From Pseudomonadota bacterium (GTDB lineage: Bacteria > Pseudomonadota > Alphaproteobacteria > Rhizobiales > Beijerinckiaceae): a stretch of 5,158 nt of DNA. The notes below the pieces were generated by a model. That model searched no databases. It was not told where the DNA came from and saw nothing but the letters and a program-made list of their open reading frames with translations. The stretch covers positions 1-5,158 of the forward strand of contig JAEWKP010000460.1 of assembly GCA_023393655.1 (NCBI GenBank). Reading direction: 5' to 3'. Within the stretch, counting starts at the first letter, position 1. Every line of letters begins with the position of its first letter. Shown piece by piece: positions 1-5,158 of this stretch. Made by a program: the position numbers and the translations under genes.

Positions 1-458
1 GCCTGGGAGCGCTGACGCCTGCCGTCGTCGGCCTGATCCCACATGATGCCGTCCGAGCGCTCACGCGAGCGTCCTATCGCATATCCGAGGCATTCTGGCG
101 CGAGACGCTCATCGAAGCCTCGATCTACCGCGAATGGATGGTGGGTATCGGGCGCCGCTCGGCTCCGAGCCGCATCGCTCATTTGTTTTGCGAGTTCATC
201 ACCAAAATGACCGCGATCGGGTTGTCGGACGGCGTGACCTGCAATCTGCCTTTGACGCAGCCGGAGATCGCTGATGCGCTTGGCCTATCCACGGTCCACA
301 TGAACAAGAAGCTGAGGGAAATCCGCGAGGCCAAACTCATTCGGCTGCGTGCCAACCGGCTCACGGTTCTGGATTGGAAAGGTCTTTGCAAGTTGGCGGA
401 TTTTGATCCCAACTATCTGCACCTCCAGCCCGGTGTCGCGAAAATCGAAGGCGCTTGA
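1..458 (+). CDS. Crp/Fnr-family transcriptional regulator, C-terminal part (5' end outside window)
   Basis: The reading frame is open from base 3 to the TGA at 456-458 and gives 151 residues without any start that is needed, so the gene begins upstream of the window. Residues 1-45 (beginning LGALTPAVVGLIPHDAVRAL and containing FWRETLIEASIYREWM) match the end of the cyclic-nucleotide-like sensor domain and the long dimerisation helix of rhizobial Crp/Fnr proteins. The GRRSAPSRIAHLFCEF segment follows at about residues 49-65. A winged helix-turn-helix (HTH_Crp type) lies at about 82-115: LPLTQPEIADALGLSTVHMNKKLREI, where the helix starting at the STVHMNKKL stretch should read DNA. The wing and the tail (VLDWKGLCKLADFDPNYLHL) complete a normal C-terminus. 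The family binds DNA as dimers in the cytoplasm. The ligand cannot be judged because the sensor domain is cut off. The internal ATG at 138 would remove the dimerisation helix and is unlikely to be the start. Confidence 0.88.
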   Translation, partial: LGALTPAVVGLIPHDAVRALTRASYRISEAFWRETLIEASIYREWMVGIGRRSAPSRIAHLFCEFITKMTAIGLSDGVTCNLPLTQPEIADALGLSTVHMNKKLREIREAKLIRLRANRLTVLDWKGLCKLADFDPNYLHLQPGVAKIEGA

Positions 459-491
459 GGAACTGCTAGACGCTGGCTGCATTAGGCAGAC

Positions 492-746
492 ATGCCCAGC
501 TACTTTTTCCATACCCGCGACGGAGAGAAGCTCGAAATCGACGAGGAGGGCACGGATTTACCCGACGACCAAAGCGCGCGAAATGCCGCCAAGGAATTGC
601 TAACTGCATTGAATCGCGAAAAGCTGCCCAATGGCGACCACATATCGCTTTCGGTCACTGTGCAGAACGCAGAAGGCGCAGAGATTTACATCGCAAGCTT
701 GCGCCTAGACGGCCAGCCGCCACCGACCCGAGTCGGGAAGAGTTGA
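492..746 (+). CDS. Small DUF6894-like protein, 84 aa
   Basis: This is a complete 84-residue reading frame that begins MPSYFFHTRDGEKLEIDEEG and continues with LPDDQSARNAAKELL. The opening (M-P-x-Y-F-F-x-x-R-D-G, then a D-E-E-G turn, then L-P-D and an Ala-rich helix) is the signature of the DUF6894 family, small cytosolic proteins of about 80-90 residues that are abundant in Hyphomicrobiales and have no assigned function. The second half (HISLSVTVQNAEGAEIYIASL) looks like a beta-hairpin. There is no signal peptide or membrane segment. The gene starts 33 bp after the Crp/Fnr stop, so it could be cotranscribed with it. The ribosome binding site is weak (AGG at 484-486). Third-position GC, counted by hand, is about 56 of 84 codons, lower than in the kinase genes further right. 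The family call is from pattern recognition of the N-terminus. Confidence 0.8.
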   Translation: MPSYFFHTRDGEKLEIDEEGTDLPDDQSARNAAKELLTALNREKLPNGDHISLSVTVQNAEGAEIYIASLRLDGQPPPTRVGKS

Positions 747-915
747 AGGTCAGCCACTGCATGCCGCTTCCAAAAGCCAGTGCCAGCTCGTGACATTCAG
801 CGGATCAGGTCTTAGCGCGTGGCGCACATGGATGCTTTCGCTGCAATGTCATTTGCTATTGCTCTGCAAGCTTTGATCGGCGCAAAGAGAGAACCCTCAC
901 CGGCTGGTTCTCCGC
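747..915. other. Intergenic spacer upstream of the two-component operon
   Basis: These 169 bp separate the DUF6894-like gene from the CHASE3 kinase gene and must hold the promoter if the three-gene operon has its own. No convincing -35/-10 pair or GGAAC-type ECF promoter was found on reading. The only structure that stands out is a short inverted repeat, CTTTG at 871-875 and CAAAG at 883-887, with a 7-base loop, 28 bases before the kinase ATG. A weak CACTG/CAGTG pair near 755-780 lacks a T-run and is not a terminator. No small gene is supported here. Confidence 0.4.
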
Positions 916-2412
916 ATGCCTATCTCTCAGGCGTTCTTTCAACGCTCGAACGCCCTGCTTCTGGCCATCGGTGTCGCCGTACTGGTCATCATCGTCGCCA
1001 CATCTCTCTGGCTGACAACGGCAAGCGAGCGCTATTTCAGCGAAGTAACTGCAGCCCGCGCCGTGCGTAGCGCAACTGCTGACTTGCTGTCGCTCGTGCA
1101 AGACGCCGAAACGGGCCAGCGCGGCTATCTCCTAACACGGGACGAAAGCTATCTTGCTCCCTACAGTGCAGCTGTTTCCCAGCTTCCCGACCAACGCCTT
1201 CAGCTTGAACGCGCCGCAGCGAGGCTGCCCGAGGTCAATCCCATCCTGCAGCGGGTCAATAGTCAACTCGACCAGAAGATCGCCGAACTCGCAGCAACGG
1301 TCGAAGCAACGCGCAAGGGCGACACCGAAGCCGCGCTGAACCTCGTCCGCAGCGGATCGGGTAAGCGCCTGATGGACGAGTTACGCACCGATCTGAGTGC
1401 AATTCTCGCGATATCGGAAAATGAGCTGCGGGAGGCGATCGATGCCCAGGTCATGGCCTCGACGAGGCTACGCTGGACCACGATCATCGGCGCTATCCTG
1501 ATCCTCGCCATGGCCGGCGCGGCAAGCTGGACGATCATCAGCTATACCCGCGAACTGGTGGCAGCACGGCGCGAGGTCGAAACGCTCAATGTCGGACTGG
1601 AAGAACGCGTGCGCGAGCGCACGGATGCGCTCGTTAAGGCGAACGAGGAGGTGCAGCGCTTCGCCTATATTGTGACGCATGATCTGCGGGCGCCGCTCGT
1701 AAACATTATGGGCTTCACCAGCGAGCTGGAGGCGATGTTCAAGCCGATCGACGCCTATGTCGGCGCCGGCGCAGCTGCCACCCCCGAGCAGAAGGCAGCG
1801 GCCGAAGAGGCGCTGCAGATCGATGTCGCCGAGGCGATCGGCTTCATTCGTTCGTCGACGCGCAAGATGGACGGGCTTATCAACGCGATCCTCAAGATTT
1901 CCCGCGAGGGCCGTCGCGAATTGCGGGCGGAGAGTGTCGATCTGACCGCGCTGATCGAGACGGCTGCAGCGGCCGTCCACCATCAGGCCGGCGCGGAGGA
2001 AGGCGGCGGGATCGAGATTGACGCGCAGGTTCCTCGCATCACGAGCGATCGCCTGTCGCTCGACCAGGTGATGGGCAATCTCCTCGACAATGCCATCAAA
2101 TACCGGGCGCCCGACCGTCCGATCAAGATCGCCGTCCGCACGCGCCGGGAGCGCCGCGGCTGGGTGAAGATCGAGATCGAGGACAATGGCCGCGGCATCG
2201 CGGCGACCGACCACGAGCGCATCTTCGAATTGTTCCGGCGCTCTGGCACGCAGAACACGGCGGGCGAAGGCATCGGCCTCGCCCATGTCCGCACGATGGT
2301 GCGCAATCTCGGCGGCGACATCGCCGTGCGCTCAGAACTTGGAAAGGGCACGACCTTTACCGTGACCCTGCCCCCCGACCTCGCGGCCTACAGACGGAGT
2401 GCCGAAGCGTGA
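916..2412 (+). CDS. Membrane sensor histidine kinase with CHASE3 domain (498 aa)
   Basis: This is an inner-membrane sensor kinase. A short N-terminus leads into a hydrophobic segment at about residues 13-33. A CHASE3 sensory domain follows at about 35-180, with the family motif DAETGQRGYLLTRDESYLAPY at 63-83. The second membrane helix is at about 187-210, followed by a charged coiled coil at about 212-250. The HisKA phosphoacceptor is H255 in the THDLRAPL box. The ATPase has an N box (NLLDNAIKY, N388/N392), a D box (EDNGRGIA, D423) and a G2 box (GEGIGLAHV, 450-458), so catalysis looks intact. The DHp hairpin is about 20 residues longer than in simple HisKA kinases. The start has no strong Shine-Dalgarno sequence but places the membrane helix correctly. 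The stop overlaps the next gene (GTGA), so the partner is almost certainly the following Rcp1-like regulator. CHASE3 ligands are generally unknown. The sensor half has lower third-position GC than the kinase half. Confidence 0.93.
   Translation: MPISQAFFQRSNALLLAIGVAVLVIIVATSLWLTTASERYFSEVTAARAVRSATADLLSLVQDAETGQRGYLLTRDESYLAPYSAAVSQLPDQRLQLERAAARLPEVNPILQRVNSQLDQKIAELAATVEATRKGDTEAALNLVRSGSGKRLMDELRTDLSAILAISENELREAIDAQVMASTRLRWTTIIGAILILAMAGAASWTIISYTRELVAARREVETLNVGLEERVRERTDALVKANEEVQRFAYIVTHDLRAPLVNIMGFTSELEAMFKPIDAYVGAGAAATPEQKAAAEEALQIDVAEAIGFIRSSTRKMDGLINAILKISREGRRELRAESVDLTALIETAAAAVHHQAGAEEGGGIEIDAQVPRITSDRLSLDQVMGNLLDNAIKYRAPDRPIKIAVRTRRERRGWVKIEIEDNGRGIAATDHERIFELFRRSGTQNTAGEGIGLAHVRTMVRNLGGDIAVRSELGKGTTFTVTLPPDLAAYRRSAEA
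2396..2399 (+). promoter_or_regulatory. Ribosome binding site GGAG supporting a GTG start
   Basis: GGAG lies inside the last codons of the CHASE3 kinase gene, nine bases before the GTG at 2409. It supports GTG rather than the later in-frame ATG at 2439, which would begin in the middle of the first receiver beta strand. The GTGA overlap with the kinase stop points to coupled translation. Confidence 0.55.
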
Positions 2413-2852
2413 CCAATGGAAAGCCCGTCTCGATCATCATGATCGAGGACGATGAAGGCCATGCCCGCCTCATCGAGAAGAACATCCGCCGCGCCGGTGT
2501 CAGCAACGAGATCATCCCCTTCGCCAACGGCACGGATGCGCTGAACTACCTGTTCGGCCCCGATGGCTCCGGTGCCGTCAGCGCCGGCCGCCAGCTCTTG
2601 ATCCTGCTCGACCTGAACCTGCCCGACATGGGCGGCGTCGACATCCTCGAGAAGGTGAAGGCGAACACGCATACCAAGCGTTCGCCCGTCGTCGTGCTCA
2701 CCACGACCGACGACAGCCGCGAGATCCAGCGCTGCTACGATCTCGGCGCCAATGTCTACATCACCAAGCCCGTGGATTACGACGGCTTCGCCAACGCGAT
2801 CCGCCAGCTTGGCCTGTTCTTCTCCGTCATCCAGGTTCCGGAAACGCCATGA
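2409..2852 (+). CDS. Single-domain response regulator, Rcp1-like (147 aa)
   Basis: This is a stand-alone receiver with no output domain. The acidic pocket is E13-D14 in IIMIEDDEGHARLIEKN, the phosphoacceptor is D68 in LLILLDLNLPDMGG, the switch Thr is T98 in VVVLTTTDD, and the conserved Lys is K120 in ITKPVD. All key residues are present. The long loop before the D68 strand (YLFGPDGSGAVSAGRQ), the LDLNLP motif and the C-terminal FANAIRQLGLFF helix are typical of the Rcp1 type, regulators paired with phytochrome-like kinases and used as phosphate shuttles or sinks. The start is GTG, overlapping the stop of the upstream kinase by four bases, so the two should be made together and act as a cognate pair in the cytoplasm. 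Because it has no DNA-binding part, it probably passes phosphate on or sequesters it; the receiver-kinase encoded next is a candidate partner (inference). Confidence 0.94.
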   Translation: MTNGKPVSIIMIEDDEGHARLIEKNIRRAGVSNEIIPFANGTDALNYLFGPDGSGAVSAGRQLLILLDLNLPDMGGVDILEKVKANTHTKRSPVVVLTTTDDSREIQRCYDLGANVYITKPVDYDGFANAIRQLGLFFSVIQVPETP

Positions 2853-2875
2853 CCGGCTTGCGTGGCCGCCGCTGA
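2849..2875 (+). other. Possible 8-codon coupling mini-ORF between the regulator and the hybrid kinase
   Basis: An ATG at 2849 overlaps the stop of the response regulator (ATGA). It encodes MTGLRGRR, and its TGA at 2873-2875 overlaps the ATG of the hybrid kinase (TGATG). A GGAAA stretch at 2840-2844 is suitably placed for this ATG, whereas the kinase ATG at 2875 has no visible Shine-Dalgarno sequence. Ribosomes could therefore be handed from the regulator through the mini-ORF to the kinase. The overlaps are seen in the sequence; function is inference, and chance is quite possible for so short a frame. Confidence 0.25.
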
Positions 2876-3942
2876 TGCCGAACCGGCCGATCAACGTCCT
2901 CTATATCGACGACGACGCCACACTCGGGCGCCTCGTGCAGCGCATGCTCGCGCGCCACAACTATGTCGTGGAGCATGTCGAAACCGCCGATGCGGGCCTC
3001 GCGCGCGCAGAAGCGGGCGGAATCGACGTCATCATCCTCGATCATGATCTCGGGACAGCTTCAGGGCTCGATGTCCTCGCCGCGCTTGCCACGGACGCGG
3101 CTTCTCCGGCCGTCATTTACGTGACCGCCTCCTCGGAGCTCTCGATCGCCGTGACGGCTCTGAAGGCCGGCGCCATGGATTATGTCGTCAAGACGGTCGG
3201 CGAGGATTTCGAGGTCTTGCTGCGGGCCGCGCTGGAACATGCCGTCGTCAAAACGCGCCTGACTCGCGCCCGCGAACAGGCCGAGCAGGAAGTACGGGAG
3301 GCCCGCGACCGGGCCGTGACGCTGTTGGCGGAAGTGAATCACCGCGTCGCCAATAGCCTGTCGCTGGTCGGCTCGCTCGTCCGGATGCAGGCCAATTCGG
3401 TCGAGGACCCCGGTGCCAAGGCCGCGCTGGCAGAGACGCAGGCGCGCATCACGGCGATCGGCAACTTGCATCGCAGCCTATACACCTCGGACGACGTCCG
3501 TGCCGTAGATCTCGCTGGCTATCTCCGCTCACTGCTCGACGAGTTCGCCCAATCGCTCGCCGGCTCCGGCCAGATGCCCGTGATCCGCTTCGAGGCCGAA
3601 ACCGTGCTGGCGAAAACCGACAAAGCGATCTCAATCGGGCTGATCGCGACGGAACTGGTGACCAACGCGCTGAAATACGCCTATCCGAACGGCCAGGGCG
3701 AAGTCCGGGTCAGCCTCTCCCGCGAGGGCGATGCCGTCACTCTCGCGGTCGCCGATGACGGAATCGGCTGGAGCGGAACCGGCACGATCAGGGGCACAGG
3801 TCTCGGCAGTAAGATCGTGCGCGCGATGGCGAAGAGCCTCGCGACCGAATTACGGTACGCAGATACAGGCGGACGCGGGACGCAGGCCATCATGAAACTG
3901 TCCCTCGCCGGCCTGGCACCGCCAGCGTCAGAAGCGGCCTGA
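2875..3942 (+). CDS. Hybrid receiver-histidine kinase, REC-HisKA_2-HATPase (355 aa)
   Basis: This is a soluble protein with an N-terminal receiver followed by a kinase, the reverse of the usual hybrid order. In the receiver (about 6-125), the acidic residues D12-D13 are in VLYIDDD, the phosphoacceptor is D56 in VIILDHDLG, and Lys is in DYVVKTVG. A charged linker helix at about 128-147 (TRAREQAEQEVREARDRAV) leads to the HisKA_2 box LLAEVNHRVANSLSLV with H156. The ATPase has N264 in TELVTNALKYAYP, a D box ADDGIGW (D295) and a G2 box GTGLGSKIV (307-315). The N-box and D-box forms are those of HisKA_2, not strict HWE. The start at 2875 gives MPNRPINVLYIDDD, a normal receiver beginning. The longer in-frame start at 2752 would add 41 residues that merely read the previous gene out of frame. 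Phosphorylation of the receiver probably sets the activity of the attached kinase. The upstream CHASE3 kinase or Rcp1-like regulator could supply the phosphate (inference). Confidence 0.92.
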   Translation: MPNRPINVLYIDDDATLGRLVQRMLARHNYVVEHVETADAGLARAEAGGIDVIILDHDLGTASGLDVLAALATDAASPAVIYVTASSELSIAVTALKAGAMDYVVKTVGEDFEVLLRAALEHAVVKTRLTRAREQAEQEVREARDRAVTLLAEVNHRVANSLSLVGSLVRMQANSVEDPGAKAALAETQARITAIGNLHRSLYTSDDVRAVDLAGYLRSLLDEFAQSLAGSGQMPVIRFEAETVLAKTDKAISIGLIATELVTNALKYAYPNGQGEVRVSLSREGDAVTLAVADDGIGWSGTGTIRGTGLGSKIVRAMAKSLATELRYADTGGRGTQAIMKLSLAGLAPPASEAA

Positions 3943-3963
3943 ACAGCGCCGGACGCTCAAGAG

Positions 3964-5158
3964 CTACGCAACACTCGGAAGCCTGCGCAACGCTGCCTCC
4001 AGCGAAGCGAGATTGTAGGGCTTGCGGAGCGTCGCCGCCTCGGCGACGCCGAGGATTGCAAGATCGTCATAGCCCGTTGCGAAGAGGAAGGGCACGCCGA
4101 GTTCGCGCAGGCGATTGCCGATCGGCTCCGAGGTTTCGGAGCCGAGATTGACGTCGAGGATAGCAAGATCCGGCGCCGTCCGGCCCAGGAACGACAGGGC
4201 CTCGGAGACATTCGCGCAGACTTCGACCTGGCTCGCCCCCAGGGTCGCCAGCATGTCCTCGCAATCCATCGCGATGATGAATTGATCCTCGACCAGCAGC
4301 ACGCGCCTGCCTTCCAATGGCCGGCCGGGCTTGCCCCTGGTCGGTATGGGCGCCTCCTCGGGAGACGCCGCATCCTCGGTCCAGCGGATGAACTTGGCGG
4401 GGATGCAGAGCCTGGCCGTGATGCCCTCGGGCTCGAAGGCCAGATCGCTTCGCCCACCGAGATCGAAGGGGATGCTGCGATCGATCAGGATGCTGCCGAA
4501 GCCCTGGCGGGACGGCGGCCTGACTGGCGGGCCGCCGCGCTCCCGCCAGACGATCTCGCAATCCCCCCCGGCATTGGCCGACCATTCGACCGAGAGTTCC
4601 CCGGTCTTGACGGAGAGCGCGCCGTACTTGGCGGCATTGGTGATCAGCTCGTGGATCACCAGAGCGACTACCGAGAAGGCGCGCGCATCGAGCGAGACGG
4701 ACGCCCCCCGAACCGCGATCGTGCCGCCACTCGTCCGATAGGGCGAGGCTTCCGCGTTGACGAGATCCAGCAGCGATCCGCCGCCGCTCGCCCGCATGGC
4801 CTGGTCGTGAGCGATGGCGAGCGCCTCGATCCGCCCCTTGAGCGACGCGACATAGGCTTCGATCGTTGCGCCTTCCGCAAGCGGGTGGGCGACGATCGAC
4901 TTGATCAGGGCAAGGATGTTCTTGACCCGGTGATTGAGCTCCTGATTGAGCATCTTCTGGCGGATTTCGGCCTTGTTCCGCTCGTCGGCCAGGAGTTCGC
5001 TCTGACGCAGCACGACCTCGATCAGGGTCCGGCGCGCCGATTCCGCCAGTTCGCGCTCGACCGGGGTCCAGGTCTTGGAATGGCCGGCAACGGTCTCCTT
5101 CCACACCGCAAAGCTCTGTCGCGGCGTGAGGCGGTCGCCGTGAGGGCCGGTCGTGTAG
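3964..5158 (-). CDS. bphP: Bacteriophytochrome, C-terminal half: PHY end, HWE kinase, receiver (5' end outside window)
   Basis: On the - strand the frame is open from the window edge to a TAG at 3964-3966, giving 397 residues (numbered from the first full codon). The first residues contain PRQSF (12-16) followed by WKE (19-21). PRxSF plus WxE is the tongue signature of the phytochrome PHY domain, so the GTG at 5106 is not the true start. An HWE-type kinase follows: H76 in LNHRVKNILALIKSIV, N174 in HELITNAAKYGAL, W204-R-E in the eponymous WxE motif, then a GFGSILIDRSI glycine box. A short Pro/Glu-rich linker joins a C-terminal receiver starting at RRVLLVEDQF, with phosphoacceptor D335 in DLAILDVNLG, FATGYDD, and Lys in LRKPY. 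The order resembles Agrobacterium Agp2 (roughly 850 residues in all), so the biliverdin-binding PAS-GAF part should lie beyond the window. The protein is cytosolic and red/far-red sensing by family. Chromophore attachment and ground state cannot be judged here. Confidence 0.9.
   Translation of the reverse strand, partial: YTTGPHGDRLTPRQSFAVWKETVAGHSKTWTPVERELAESARRTLIEVVLRQSELLADERNKAEIRQKMLNQELNHRVKNILALIKSIVAHPLAEGATIEAYVASLKGRIEALAIAHDQAMRASGGGSLLDLVNAEASPYRTSGGTIAVRGASVSLDARAFSVVALVIHELITNAAKYGALSVKTGELSVEWSANAGGDCEIVWRERGGPPVRPPSRQGFGSILIDRSIPFDLGGRSDLAFEPEGITARLCIPAKFIRWTEDAASPEEAPIPTRGKPGRPLEGRRVLLVEDQFIIAMDCEDMLATLGASQVEVCANVSEALSFLGRTAPDLAILDVNLGSETSEPIGNRLRELGVPFLFATGYDDLAILGVAEAATLRKPYNLASLEAALRRLPSVA

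Noticed and set aside
819..1070. Open frame spanning the spacer and the start of the CHASE3 kinase gene
   Set aside because: It overlaps the start of the kinase in another frame, shows no domain, and has an Arg-rich out-of-frame C-terminus.
1468..2286. Long open frame (272 codons) on the - strand, antisense to the CHASE3 kinase
   Set aside because: It mirrors the GC-rich codons of the kinase gene, its protein is rich in Arg and Asp without any recognised domain, and the + strand frame has full kinase motifs.
2752..2874. Extended N-terminus of the hybrid kinase from the ATG at 2752
   Set aside because: The added 41 residues (Ser/Pro/Arg-rich) simply read the end of the regulator gene in another frame; the ATG at 2875 gives a normal receiver start.
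2388..2894. 168-codon open frame antisense to the response regulator
   Set aside because: No motif; a mirror of the receiver coding sequence, which has all key residues on the + strand.
3935..3966. Bidirectional terminator between the convergent stop codons
   Set aside because: Only 4-bp stems can be drawn (AGCG 3945-3948 with CGCT 3954-3957; CGGC with GCCG) and there is no T-run on either strand, so no intrinsic terminator is supported.
4067..5104. 345-codon open frame on the - strand overlapping the phytochrome gene
   Set aside because: Low-complexity Gly/Arg/Ala/Asp composition with no domain; it is an out-of-frame reading of the HWE kinase region.

Overview
The window looks like chromosomal DNA from a GC-rich alphaproteobacterium, probably of the order Hyphomicrobiales (the Bosea or Methylobacterium side is a guess). 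The reasons are the high GC content, strong G/C preference at codon third positions, a DUF6894-type small protein, and several HWE/HisKA_2 histidine kinases, which are typical of this class. No RNA gene, mobile element, CRISPR array or clear terminator was seen.

Layout. (1) At the left edge lies the C-terminal part of a Crp/Fnr-family regulator (+, ends 458), followed after 33 bp by a small DUF6894-like protein (492-746). (2) A 169-bp spacer (747-915) without a recognisable gene precedes a tightly packed + strand operon. It holds a membrane CHASE3 histidine kinase (916-2412), a single-domain Rcp1-like response regulator (2409-2852, GTGA overlap) and a cytosolic receiver-histidine kinase hybrid (2875-3942). 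A possible 8-codon mini-ORF bridges the last two genes. (3) Converging on this operon, with 21 bp between the two stop codons, is the C-terminal half of a bacteriophytochrome on the - strand (3964 to beyond 5158). It shows the end of the PHY tongue (PRxSF and WxE motifs), an HWE kinase and a C-terminal receiver. Its true start lies outside the window.

Working together. The right two thirds is a dense two-component cluster with three kinases and three receivers, and no DNA-binding output domain among them. A plausible reading is a network that joins a red/far-red light input (phytochrome) to a periplasmic or membrane input (CHASE3 kinase) through stand-alone and fused receivers. The output may lie elsewhere, for example the PhyR/NepR/EcfG general stress response that HWE/HisKA_2 kinases often feed. 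That link is inference. Each protein belongs to a known family. What merits a second look is the arrangement, the possible coupling mini-ORF, the enlarged dimerisation hairpin of the CHASE3 kinase, and a codon-composition shift inside the kinase gene.
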